Below, piece after piece: positions 16,256 through 25,278 of a stretch of 64,000 nucleotides of DNA. This stretch comes from [Chlorobium] sp. 445 (lineage in GTDB: Bacteria; Bacteroidota; Chlorobiia; Chlorobiales; Thermochlorobacteraceae), in NCBI GenBank assembly GCA_002763895.1, contig NSLH01000013.1:1-64000 (forward strand), read 5' to 3'. Under the pieces are notes generated by a model, which saw only the letters and a list, made by a program, of their open reading frames with translations, did no database searches and was not told where the DNA came from. A program made the translations under genes and the position numbers. Each line of letters begins with the position of its first letter. Position 1 is the stretch's first letter.

Positions 16256-17731
16256 ATGCCAAAGAAACTAAAAGTTCTCTTCGTGGCGGGCGAAGTGGTC
16301 CCATTCGCCAAAACAGGTGGGCTTGCCGATGTGATGGGGTCATTGCCGCAAGCGGTGGAAGACTGTGGTAATGAATCAAGAATTATGATGCCAAAATACG
16401 GCGTGATTAACGACCGTAAGTTTCGTCTGCACGATGTCTTACGCCTCAAAGACATTCCAATCCCGATTGGCAACAAAACCGAGCTGCTGAGCGTGAAGGT
16501 AACCGCCCTACCATCAAGTAAAATTCAAACCTACTTCCTCTATAACGAAAACTACTTCAAGCGCGATGGGCTCTATGTCAGCCCTTCCACGAAGAAGGAC
16601 TATCAGGACAACGACGAGCGCTTCATTTTCTTTAATCGTGCCACACTCGAGACACTCAAAGCCTTAGGCTGGAAACCCGACGTGATTCACTGCAATGACT
16701 GGATGACCGCGCTGATTCCTGCCTATCTGAAACTTGTCTATAAAGACGATCCTTTCTTCAAAAATGTCAAGACCGTCTACACAATTCACAACATTGCGTA
16801 TCAAGGCGCATTTCATAAGAGCGCATTGCAAAAATCGGGCTTGCCTGAATCTGAATTCACGCCCGAAGGCTTGGAATTCTACGACAGTTTTAACTTTATG
16901 AAAATTGGCATCGTCTACGCTGATGCCATCACGACGGTCTCCGAAAAATACGCTGAAGAAATCCGCACCGACGATGAACTTTCCTGCGGCATGAAAGGCA
17001 TTCTCAATAAGCGAAAAAAAGATCTCTACGGCATTCTCAACGGTATAGATGAAAATATCTGGTCGCCAGAGCTCGATGAGTTTATTGAGAAAAATTACAA
17101 TGCCGATGATCTTGCAGCAAAACTTGAAAACAAACAAGCCCTACAGCGCCGATTGAAATTGCCCTACAATGAAAAGATCCCGATTATAGCAACTATCTCA
17201 CGGCTGGTTGATCATAAAGGCTTCGATCTGATAATTGAAGCCTTTGACAAAATTATGGCGCTGGATTTACAATTTGTGTTGCTCGGCACTGGCGAAAAAG
17301 AGTACGAAGATTTCTTCCGCAAAATGGCGGGCAAATATCCCGAAAAATTCAGTGCGACCATTTCCTTCAACGATGAACTTGCACACCTCATTGAAGCCGG
17401 CGCCGATATGTTCCTGATGCCAAGCAAATACGAGCCTTGCGGAATGAATCAGATGTATAGCCTTAAGTATGGCACCGTGCCAATTGTGCGTGCAACAGGC
17501 GGACTGTACGACACCGTCAAACCGTTCAAGAATGGTAAAGGCAACGGCTTTGTCTTTGAGAAGTATTCGGCAAGCGATATGCTCAAAGCTATCAAAGATG
17601 CACTTGAAGTCTATAAAGATCAAAAGACTTGGGTCAAAATCGTGCAGAACGGGATGGCAACCGATGTCTCTTGGGAAAACTCTGCAAAGAAATACAATGC
17701 GCTCTACCACAAAATTGTGGAAGGTAAATAA
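16256..17731 (+). CDS. glgA: Glycogen synthase (ADP-glucose)
   Basis: A 491-residue GT5-family glycogen/starch synthase, transferring glucose from ADP-glucose to a growing alpha-1,4-glucan in the cytosol. Key motifs are the N-terminal KTGGLADV loop (residues 20-27), HCNDWMTALIPAY, YTIHNIAYQG, and the C-terminal EPCGMNQMYSLKYGTVPIVRATGGL nucleotide-sugar site, which spans about residues 385-410. Length is normal for GlgA. AAGGA precedes the ATG at 16256. No other glycogen gene is adjacent; the downstream genes are a HAD phosphatase and a methyltransferase. Confidence 0.95.
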   Translation: MPKKLKVLFVAGEVVPFAKTGGLADVMGSLPQAVEDCGNESRIMMPKYGVINDRKFRLHDVLRLKDIPIPIGNKTELLSVKVTALPSSKIQTYFLYNENYFKRDGLYVSPSTKKDYQDNDERFIFFNRATLETLKALGWKPDVIHCNDWMTALIPAYLKLVYKDDPFFKNVKTVYTIHNIAYQGAFHKSALQKSGLPESEFTPEGLEFYDSFNFMKIGIVYADAITTVSEKYAEEIRTDDELSCGMKGILNKRKKDLYGILNGIDENIWSPELDEFIEKNYNADDLAAKLENKQALQRRLKLPYNEKIPIIATISRLVDHKGFDLIIEAFDKIMALDLQFVLLGTGEKEYEDFFRKMAGKYPEKFSATISFNDELAHLIEAGADMFLMPSKYEPCGMNQMYSLKYGTVPIVRATGGLYDTVKPFKNGKGNGFVFEKYSASDMLKAIKDALEVYKDQKTWVKIVQNGMATDVSWENSAKKYNALYHKIVEGK

Positions 17732-17761
17732 CATAAGAACGGCTGTTTTAATTTGACAGAC

Positions 17762-18373
17762 ATGCAACGCATAAAAGCACTATTTTTAGACCGAGACGGC
17801 ACGATTATTTACGATGAACTTGGCGGCTATGTCAAAACGATTGAACAAGTGCGATTTGTCCCCCGTGCAGAAGAAGCACTTGCAGCCGCAAAACAGGCTG
17901 GATACAAGCTCGTCTTAGTAACTAATCAAGCTGGCATTGCAAGAGGCATCATCACGGAGGAGCGCGTGCAAGAAATCAATCACTACATTCAAGCGCATCT
18001 CAAAGCGTGCGGTGCCGAGCTTGACCTTTGCTACTATGCACCTGCTCATCCTGACTACCCCAATCCACGTTATGACCATCTGCTCTCATGGCGCAAACCT
18101 AACGCAGGGATGATTGAACAGGCGATTGCTGATTTTGCAGTGCAAGGTGTTGAACTCGACCGCACAGCGTCGTATCTGATTGGTGATAAACAAATTGATG
18201 TCGCATGTGCATACCGTGCAGGACTGCGACCCATCTTGGTGATGACGGGGTACGGCGAATTAGAAAAATGTGAAGAGAAAAATACGCTGCCCTACCAAGT
18301 GGCAAGCGATATTTACGAGGCAATTGTGACATTCATTTTGAAGCGCGAACCGATTGATATAGAAAAAACTTAA
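17762..18373 (+). CDS. HAD-IIIA phosphatase, GmhB/histidinol-phosphatase type
   Basis: A 203-residue HAD hydrolase with all catalytic motifs: LFLDRDGTII (nucleophile and acid-base Asp), LVTNQAG, WRKPNAGM with the conserved Lys, and IGDKQIDVACA. The fold and length match D-glycero-beta-D-manno-heptose-1,7-bisphosphate 7-phosphatase (GmhB). However, the Cys/His zinc cluster usual in GmhB is missing: the segment reads YYAPAHPDYPNPRYDH. The substrate is therefore uncertain, though a lipopolysaccharide heptose role fits. I chose ATG 17762; the frame also extends to a TTG at 17753. Confidence 0.82.
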   Translation: MQRIKALFLDRDGTIIYDELGGYVKTIEQVRFVPRAEEALAAAKQAGYKLVLVTNQAGIARGIITEERVQEINHYIQAHLKACGAELDLCYYAPAHPDYPNPRYDHLLSWRKPNAGMIEQAIADFAVQGVELDRTASYLIGDKQIDVACAYRAGLRPILVMTGYGELEKCEEKNTLPYQVASDIYEAIVTFILKREPIDIEKT

Positions 18374-18409
18374 CAGCGTATCAGAACCTTCAAACAACGA
18401 ACCTGCCTA

Positions 18410-19204
18410 ATGCACACCGAAACAATTGTAAGAGAGTATGAGCGTGCTGCCAAAAGCGACGTGAATAATGTGACGTACCAGCGCTGCATGTGTGCCTACG
18501 AATTTGCACGCCAGCACATACAAGGCAAAGTGGTCTTAGATGTCGGTTGCGGCAATGGTTACGGCACAGCGTTGATGTCGCAAGATGCAAGAGAGATTAT
18601 TGGCGTCGACTACGATAAGGCAACTGTAGAAGCCAATGCGCGTGAGTATCGAGATCTTTCAAGTGTGCGCTTCGTGCAAGCTAAAGTACCGCCATTGCCC
18701 TTTGAGACCGATAGCATTGAGGTCATCGCTGCATTTCAGTTCATTGAGCATCTTGAACAGCGGCGTGAGTTTCTCAAAGAAGCCTTCCGTGTCCTGAAAC
18801 CCAAGGGCGTGTTGCTGCTGACAACGCCGAATGTCAAGCGTACGCTTGCACGCAATCCTTTCCACGTGCATGAATACACCTTCGATGAAATGGCAGCAGA
18901 GCTAGAATCCATTTTTCATAGCTACGAACTCTATGGACTGTGTGGCAATGAAAAAGTCGAAGCCTACTATCAAAAAAATGCAGAATGGGTGCGCAAAGTC
19001 ATGCGCTGGGATGTGCTGGGCATTCATAAATTTTTGCCAGCGGCACTCATCGCAAAGCCCTACAACATGATTACACATCTGATGCGTCAAAGCCTCAAGG
19101 AGCGGGTGAAGCATACCACCGACATCACAGTTGCAGATTTTCATCTTGTGCAAGAGAACCTTGACAACGCACTCGATATCTACGTGGTTGCCCAAAAAAT
19201 CTGA
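18410..19204 (+). CDS. SAM-dependent methyltransferase (class I)
   Basis: A 264-residue protein with the class I SAM-binding motif VVLDVGCGNGYG near residues 43-54, the acidic GVDYDKATV loop, and a Methyltransf_11-like core with FQFIEHL and FRVLKPKG. The substrate is not evident. It follows the HAD phosphatase by 36 bases and precedes a lipoprotein gene by 12 bases, suggesting an operon with glgA and the phosphatase. The unusual length of the C-terminal part (about 180-264) is partly basic and may bind the substrate. Confidence 0.85.
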   Translation: MHTETIVREYERAAKSDVNNVTYQRCMCAYEFARQHIQGKVVLDVGCGNGYGTALMSQDAREIIGVDYDKATVEANAREYRDLSSVRFVQAKVPPLPFETDSIEVIAAFQFIEHLEQRREFLKEAFRVLKPKGVLLLTTPNVKRTLARNPFHVHEYTFDEMAAELESIFHSYELYGLCGNEKVEAYYQKNAEWVRKVMRWDVLGIHKFLPAALIAKPYNMITHLMRQSLKERVKHTTDITVADFHLVQENLDNALDIYVVAQKI

Positions 19205-19216
19205 GATGCTCGCCTC

Positions 19217-20437
19217 ATGATGCGTTATCGCTTGCTTGGAGTCATTCTGCTTGCTGTAGGTGTGGCGGCGTGCGGCAATGAAAACATAGACCTTGTTGGG
19301 TCTGATACACGCTTTTTGCGCCCAAATCAACTCCTGACACTTAACACCGATACCGTAACGATTACAAACTTTCAGTTTGATTCTGTTGAGACCGGTGCTA
19401 GTAACGCAATCCCGACAATCATCGTTGGCATTAAGCAATTGCCAGATGGCAAAGAACTGCAGGCGATTGGAAGACTAAAATTTTCCTATCCACTTGCGCG
19501 ACTGGATTCAAGCCTCGACAATCGTCCTGGCGCCATTCTACGCATTGTTGATGTGGCACTGCTTACGCAACAAGTGCGTGCACAAGCCGATAGCGTCCCT
19601 TCGCTGACACCACTTGAAGCTGAAATTTTCCGCTCACCGACGCTGTGGAAGGGTGCTCAACTCTTCAACAATACGCCCTTCGTCGAAAGAGAAAAGCTTG
19701 CCGACATCCGCTGGCTAAAAGGTGATTCACTGAGCACCGAGACACCCTTACCGCTGTGGTACGGCGATTCGTTGCTGGCTGCAGCACGGCGTGGTCAAAA
19801 GTTTTTAGAAGATAGCACGACACTCACACTCTCTTTAGTGCCACGACGCGGCGAAGCCACTATCATCATCGATGTCTTGCGCACTTTCTTGCGTCTTACC
19901 TTTGATTTACGCACACCCACTGGCATTGAGCGCCGCACAATTCTCATCAATGCCTTCGATGCGGGCTATACAGGCAGCAAAAATTTTTCTATGATTGATC
20001 AGAGCGAGATTTTTCTTAGCCCTACGATTGGCGCGCGTTCCGTGCTCAAATTCGAGCTGCCGATGTTGCGTCCGGGTATAGTCATTGCACGCGCCGAACT
20101 AATTTTGCACCGCGACACGCTCTACACCCCGATGCAGTTTGGTGATTATCAAGTAGGCGTGGCCGCTGCTACAGCTGACAGACGCGCAAAACCAAACTTG
20201 CCAGAACAGCGAATGGTGGTAACAAACCGCAACCAATACAGTGTCATTGTAACCGGCAATGTGCAAGAATGGGCAAACCGACCTGCCACTAACTTTGGCT
20301 TGCTCTTACGCTCAGTCAGTCCATCTATCCCCGGCACAGAAGCAGGCAGTATTTCGCCACTGCGATTCTTTGGTCCATCTGCACCAGATTCACTGCGCCC
20401 ACGCCTCATTGTAACCTATGTCGTGAATAATTTTTAG
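19217..20437 (+). CDS. Beta-rich lipoprotein, DNRLRE-like C-terminal part
   Basis: A 406-residue protein with a lipoprotein signal peptide (LLAVGVAAC, lipobox Cys near residue 20). The mature protein is beta-strand rich. The second half (about 265-406) has the order seen in DNRLRE-type domains: an LKFELPMLRPG strand, an AELILHRD segment, VTGNVQEWA and a closing SLRPRLIVTYV. No enzyme motif is seen, so a surface-attached structural or binding role is likely. It starts 12 bases after the methyltransferase gene and converges on the GT2 fusion gene. Confidence 0.7.
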   Translation: MMRYRLLGVILLAVGVAACGNENIDLVGSDTRFLRPNQLLTLNTDTVTITNFQFDSVETGASNAIPTIIVGIKQLPDGKELQAIGRLKFSYPLARLDSSLDNRPGAILRIVDVALLTQQVRAQADSVPSLTPLEAEIFRSPTLWKGAQLFNNTPFVEREKLADIRWLKGDSLSTETPLPLWYGDSLLAAARRGQKFLEDSTTLTLSLVPRRGEATIIIDVLRTFLRLTFDLRTPTGIERRTILINAFDAGYTGSKNFSMIDQSEIFLSPTIGARSVLKFELPMLRPGIVIARAELILHRDTLYTPMQFGDYQVGVAAATADRRAKPNLPEQRMVVTNRNQYSVIVTGNVQEWANRPATNFGLLLRSVSPSIPGTEAGSISPLRFFGPSAPDSLRPRLIVTYVVNNF

Positions 20438-20488
20438 CACGCTATTCTTCAACTCTGGTGATGAACCTCAAGCGCTGTATCTGCAGCG

Positions 20489-22426
20489 TTATTGATGTGT
20501 GGAAAAAAGTGACTTGAAGAGAATTTCAAGGTCTAATCCTAACGAAGAATTTTTCGCGTAAAAAAGATCGGCTTGCTCGCGTTCGGCAGGGCGAGTGGCA
20601 TGCTGAAACTCAGCTAAACTCCACACGCCTTTGCGCCAAAGATAAATGCTGCTAGGTGAATAACTTGAATTGGCTTCGCTGGCTCCGACAAGCGTTTTTC
20701 TACCGCAAAGCACAGCCCACATGTCTGAAAGTGGCTTTTTGCGCCAAATCAGCAAGATGAGCGTTACAAATGGCAAAAGTGCAAGGTCAAAAATACGCTT
20801 GGAGAGTTGACGCGTAGGACGCAAAAGTGACAACTCCACATCAAGCAGCGGCATGGATACAGAAAAATCCTCGATAGAGCCTTTGCTGATGATCACATCT
20901 AATCCGCTCGGCGCAATTTTACACTCGACCGCAGAGCGACTGCATTTTGAAATTGCCGCAAGGGCTTCGGCATTGCTCACTTCAGAAGAGACAAACACCA
21001 GTTCATGAATACGATTGATGCGCACAATGTCGTCGATATTCTCGATGCGTCCGAGTGTCTGTTCATTAGCTATCCCATCACTTGCGCTGACATACCCTAC
21101 GAACTCATAATTCTTTGAGACATTAGCTTGCAATTTTGTAGCAACTTCTATCGCTGCTGCACCTGTACCGACAACCGCGAGCCGCCGCCGTTGAATTGCC
21201 GTGCCGCTGAAAGCTTTGAGTGCAGTTGCGCGCCAGAGCACGCGCCAGGTGCTCAAGAAAAATAGAGCACAAAGAAATGAGGCGGTCAGACCAACTCTGG
21301 AAAAGGCATATTGCTTGAAAAAGAACGTCAGCGAGGCATTGACCAAGAATCCAATCAGCAAAGCTACGCTGAGGGTTTTCAAAGAATACCGGCGCATGGC
21401 ACTGTATTGCCCAAACGCTAATAGCGAAGAAAACCAAATGCTGGTGTAGGCGGGTAGCACGATGCCTAAAAACTCTGCGGGATAAACTGCAAACTTGTAG
21501 CGAAACCCAATAAAAATGGAAAGCACGATAAGCGCAAGGTCAAGAAGCGGTGCAGCAAGTGGCTGAATCAAGCGGCGCAAAAACGCAAGCGAGGCACGCA
21601 AATAAATTCCTGCGACCAACAGCGCTTCAAAGAGACGCGAATAGCGCGAATGGTAATGCTTACGCACAAAAATCAGCATCGCTTCATAGAAGCGCACAAC
21701 GTAGTTGAAACTGTCTTTCTTTGTGCTCTCACCTTTGTAGTGAATAATCTGCGTCTCGTGGTAGTAGTAGATTTTCCAGCCAGCTTGCTTGATGCGGTAA
21801 CACAAATCAAGATCTTCACCATACATAAAAAACGATTCATCAAAAAAGCCAACTTGCTCAAGCGCAGCGCGACGCATAAACATAAACGCGCCCATCAGGG
21901 CATCAACTTCGTAGGTGGCATCAATCGGTAAGTAAGTTAGATTATAGCGCCCAAACCGCCGACTCTTCGGAAAAAGTGCCGAGAGACCAATGAGTTTATA
22001 GAGCGAGACCGCAGGCGTGGGAAAACTGCGCCGACACGAGAGCTGAAACGAGCCATCAGCATTGAGCAACTTACAGCCTGCAGCACCGATGGTCTCATCG
22101 CGCTCCATGAATGCAATCATTTTACGGAAGGTATCTTCCTCTACCAGCGTATCTGGATTGAGCGCAAGCACATATTGACCACGACACACACGAAAGGCTT
22201 GATTATTGGCTTTGCTGAATCCAACATTTTCACGATTGAAGATGAGATGCAGCTGAGGCAGGTGTGAAAACTTTGCCTTAAGCATAGCTTCTGTGCCATC
22301 GACGGAATTGTTATCGACAACGAAAATTTCTGTCTCAATACCTTCTGCAGCTTTCAGCACCGATTGCAAACATTGCTCCAGAAAGGTTTTGACGTTGTAA
22401 CTGACGATAACAACCGAAAGCGTCAT
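20489..22426 (-). CDS. GT2 glycosyltransferase fused to a degenerate sugar-phosphate transferase
   Basis: A 645-residue fusion. Residues 1-240 are a rhamnosyltransferase-like GT2 domain (SVVIVSYNVK, VVDNNSVDGT, ALNPDTLVEED, FFMYGEDLDLCYR). Residues about 270-405 hold several membrane helices, about 415-525 a Rossmann CoA-binding-like domain (RLAVVGTGAAA), and 540-645 a remnant of the WbaP/WcaJ-type polyprenyl phosphate sugar transferase (SKRIFDLALL at its start, FYAKNSSLGLDLEIL at its end). The catalytic middle, including the usual LVGPRP and DE motif, is reduced to GRKTLVGAS. Only the GT2 part is expected to be active. It probably acts in surface polysaccharide assembly. Confidence 0.85.
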   Translation of the reverse strand: MTLSVVIVSYNVKTFLEQCLQSVLKAAEGIETEIFVVDNNSVDGTEAMLKAKFSHLPQLHLIFNRENVGFSKANNQAFRVCRGQYVLALNPDTLVEEDTFRKMIAFMERDETIGAAGCKLLNADGSFQLSCRRSFPTPAVSLYKLIGLSALFPKSRRFGRYNLTYLPIDATYEVDALMGAFMFMRRAALEQVGFFDESFFMYGEDLDLCYRIKQAGWKIYYYHETQIIHYKGESTKKDSFNYVVRFYEAMLIFVRKHYHSRYSRLFEALLVAGIYLRASLAFLRRLIQPLAAPLLDLALIVLSIFIGFRYKFAVYPAEFLGIVLPAYTSIWFSSLLAFGQYSAMRRYSLKTLSVALLIGFLVNASLTFFFKQYAFSRVGLTASFLCALFFLSTWRVLWRATALKAFSGTAIQRRRLAVVGTGAAAIEVATKLQANVSKNYEFVGYVSASDGIANEQTLGRIENIDDIVRINRIHELVFVSSEVSNAEALAAISKCSRSAVECKIAPSGLDVIISKGSIEDFSVSMPLLDVELSLLRPTRQLSKRIFDLALLPFVTLILLIWRKKPLSDMWAVLCGRKTLVGASEANSSYSPSSIYLWRKGVWSLAEFQHATRPAEREQADLFYAKNSSLGLDLEILFKSLFSTHQ

Positions 22427-22625
22427 GATTTGGCAAGTTGAAGAGCCGAAATTTTTTGCGAAATTACAACAAAAAGCATCTCACGGTTGCACTTGAGCAC
22501 AGTGCATGAATCAAAGAACGGTGCACATAAACACGCAAAGCTGCGCAGACTACTGACAACGCTGAACATGACTGCGCTGAAAAAATTGTTGGAGCCGTAT
22601 TACTTGCATGGTCTAACCACATCGA

Positions 22626-23792
22626 ATGTCTAAAGCAATATCCAAATTATTTCTTGTAGCAGGTGAAGCCTCTGGTGATTTGCATGGTGCGTTTGTGCTG
22701 CGCCAGACGCTAAAAGCACTGCCAGATTTGCACGTGTTTGGTATCGGTGGTGTGCGCCTTGCAGAACTTGGCATGCAAGAGCTTTATCGCGCAGACGAAG
22801 TAAATGTTGTTGGCTTCGTTGATGTTGCCAAACGCATTGGCTTTCTGCGCCGTGTCATACATGATTTGAAGACAGCAATTGTTCAAGAAAAACCCGATGC
22901 CGCTCTGCTGATTGATTACCCAGGAATGAACTTGCGGCTCGCCAAATTTTTGAGTGAGCAGGGCGTGCCTGTCATCTACTACATTGCACCGCAGGTGTGG
23001 GCATGGAAAGAAAACCGCGTTGAACAAATTCGTAAGTATGTCTCTCGGCTCTTGGTGGTCTTCGAATTTGAAGTAGAGTTTTTCCAGCGCTATGGTATCA
23101 AGGCTGAATTTGTCGGTCACCCCATCGTCGAGGAAATTGCTGCACACGAGATACTGCCAAAGTCAGACTTTATAGCGCAGCACGCACTTGCACCGACGCA
23201 GCATTTTTTGGGACTGTTGCCCGGTAGCCGCAAAAGTGAAGTGATAGCAATGCTGCCGCCAATGCTCAAGGCAGCCGCACGCTTAGAACAAGAATGTGGC
23301 TTTCGGTCTCTCTTAGGTGTAGCTAACACGATTGATCAGAGGCTGTATGAGCGCGTGCTGGCAGATGCTCCTACAAAACCGCTCTTCACCTCTGCCTACC
23401 AAACAATGGCATACAGCGACCTTGTACTGGTAGCCTCTGGCACAGCGACACTGGAGACACTACTATTTGGAACCCCAATGATTGTGCATTACAAAACCAG
23501 TCGACTCAATTATGAAATCGGCAAACGCTTGGTGAAGATTAAAAAAATTGCATTAGCAAACATTATTGCTGAAGGACTTGCAGGCGAAAGGAAACTTGTG
23601 CCTGAACTTTTGCAAGATGCCATGAATCCAGAGACGATTTACCACACGGCAAAATCTCTGCTAAGCGATAGTATGCGAATGCAAGAGATACGCACTCGCT
23701 TACTTGCGGCAAGGTCAAAACTTGGTAGTCTATTGCCTTCACACGAAGTCTCAAAAGTGCTGATTGAGACACTACGGCAGAAGAAAGTCTAA
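22626..23792 (+). CDS. lpxB: Lipid-A-disaccharide synthase
   Basis: A 388-residue GT19 enzyme that joins UDP-2,3-diacylglucosamine and lipid X at the inner face of the cytoplasmic membrane during lipid A synthesis. Diagnostic motifs are GEASGDLHGA (residues 10-19), FGIGGVRLAELGMQ, IDYPGMNLRLAK, YIAPQVWAWKENRV, FVGHPIVEE and LLPGSRKSEV. The length is normal. It shows that the organism makes a Gram-negative outer membrane with lipid A. It stands alone, in contrast to the lpxA/lpxB clusters of proteobacteria. Confidence 0.95.
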   Translation: MSKAISKLFLVAGEASGDLHGAFVLRQTLKALPDLHVFGIGGVRLAELGMQELYRADEVNVVGFVDVAKRIGFLRRVIHDLKTAIVQEKPDAALLIDYPGMNLRLAKFLSEQGVPVIYYIAPQVWAWKENRVEQIRKYVSRLLVVFEFEVEFFQRYGIKAEFVGHPIVEEIAAHEILPKSDFIAQHALAPTQHFLGLLPGSRKSEVIAMLPPMLKAAARLEQECGFRSLLGVANTIDQRLYERVLADAPTKPLFTSAYQTMAYSDLVLVASGTATLETLLFGTPMIVHYKTSRLNYEIGKRLVKIKKIALANIIAEGLAGERKLVPELLQDAMNPETIYHTAKSLLSDSMRMQEIRTRLLAARSKLGSLLPSHEVSKVLIETLRQKKV

Positions 23793-23879
23793 CTTTCTGC
23801 AAAAAAAATTGTTGTACTTTGTGGTGGAGCCAAATTTGATTTGTAATTTTGTAGGGAAGTTTGTTCATCCAAATCATGA

Positions 23880-25109
23880 GTGCTCATGCCTGAAGCAATG
23901 CAAGCACCGCCATCTGTACTCTCCCTGCTATCCAACGATGCTGTACTGCGTCTGAGCGATTTCGACGGTACGGAACTTGCTTTCAAACGGTTGAGCAATC
24001 GAGACCTGCAGCGAAGGCGCTGGCTGTTTCGGCTAATGAACAGTCCGAGGCTTAACAAATTTGGCATTGCGGCGTTGCGCATGGCAATCAAGTGGCATTT
24101 GCCTGTTGAACCGCTTATCAAGGCGACACTTTTCCGACAATTCTGCGGCGGTGAGACGGCAGACGACTGTGCTGCAACTGTAGCAGAGCTGGCACAGGCC
24201 AATATCAAGACTATCTTGGATTACGCCGTCGAGGGTGAGTGCAGTGAAGCAGGCTTTGAGCGTGTTACTCAAATGGTCTTGCAAAACATTGCCTACGCAA
24301 AAGTAAATCCAGCCATTCCCTTTGCGGTCTTCAAAGTTACAGGCATTGCGCGTTTTGAGCTGCTTGAGAAAGTAAGCGCAAAGCATGCGTTATCTGGTGC
24401 AGAAAAGATTGAGTGGGAAAAAGTAAAAGAGCGTCTCAGGCGCATCACCACAGCAGCGGAAGCAGCAAATGTCCCTGTGATGATGGACGCTGAAGAATCT
24501 TGGATTCAAGATGCGATTGATGAACTTGCTATGAGCGCAATGCGTCAGCATAACCGCCAGCGCGCTATGGTCTTCAATACCATTCAACTCTATCGGCGCG
24601 ATCGGTTGGAATTTCTCAAAGCGTCCTTTGCTGAGGCAGAAGCAAAAGGATTTTACTTAGGCGTCAAACTTGTGCGTGGCGCCTATATGGAAAAGGAGCG
24701 CGAGCGTGCGGCACAGCTGGGCTACCCGTCACCAATTCATGACACCAAAAGTGATACCGACCGAGATTACGACGCAGCACTGGATTTTTGCCTGGCGCAT
24801 TTAGACCGCATCGCGGTGTGTGCAGGTACACATAATGAGGTGAGCAGTCTCAAACTGGCTAATGCCTTAGATAATCCTGGGCATCCTCATGTCTATTTTT
24901 CACAACTCTATGGCATGGGGGATCATATTTCCTACACACTGGCGGCAAACGGGTTTAATGTGACCAAATATGTCCCGTTTGGGGCTGTACGAGATGTTTT
25001 GCCATATCTAATGCGGCGCGCTGAAGAAAATTCTGCACTCTCAGGCTATGTGAGCCGCGAACTTCGCCTAATCGAGGCAGAAGTGGCGCGTCGGCGAAAA
25101 ATGTTGTGA
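23880..25109 (+). CDS. Proline dehydrogenase
   Basis: A 409-residue FAD-dependent TIM-barrel enzyme oxidising proline to pyrroline-5-carboxylate. Motifs include FAVFKVTGIARFELLEK, VKLVRGAYMEKERERA (active-site region), CAGTHNEVSS, QLYGMGDHISY and YVPFGAVRDVLPYLMRRAEEN at the C-terminus. It is the single-domain form as in eukaryotes and Bacteroidota; the P5C dehydrogenase partner is not in the window. The GTG at 23880 and the ATG at 23886 are both possible starts. It implies use of proline as carbon, nitrogen or electron source. Confidence 0.93.
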   Translation: MLMPEAMQAPPSVLSLLSNDAVLRLSDFDGTELAFKRLSNRDLQRRRWLFRLMNSPRLNKFGIAALRMAIKWHLPVEPLIKATLFRQFCGGETADDCAATVAELAQANIKTILDYAVEGECSEAGFERVTQMVLQNIAYAKVNPAIPFAVFKVTGIARFELLEKVSAKHALSGAEKIEWEKVKERLRRITTAAEAANVPVMMDAEESWIQDAIDELAMSAMRQHNRQRAMVFNTIQLYRRDRLEFLKASFAEAEAKGFYLGVKLVRGAYMEKERERAAQLGYPSPIHDTKSDTDRDYDAALDFCLAHLDRIAVCAGTHNEVSSLKLANALDNPGHPHVYFSQLYGMGDHISYTLAANGFNVTKYVPFGAVRDVLPYLMRRAEENSALSGYVSRELRLIEAEVARRRKML

Positions 25110-25278
25110 AAAATTATCACAGAAATGATTATGCTGCTCAACTTTTTACTGTATTTGCGAGATTCCCTACCACAAATCGCATGAAAATTGTTTTGGCATT
25201 ACTTTTGAAGTAGTGCACGCTGTTTTGCATTTTACTGAGGAGAGGAGTTTTTTTTAACCTTAACCGTTTTATAGAAGT

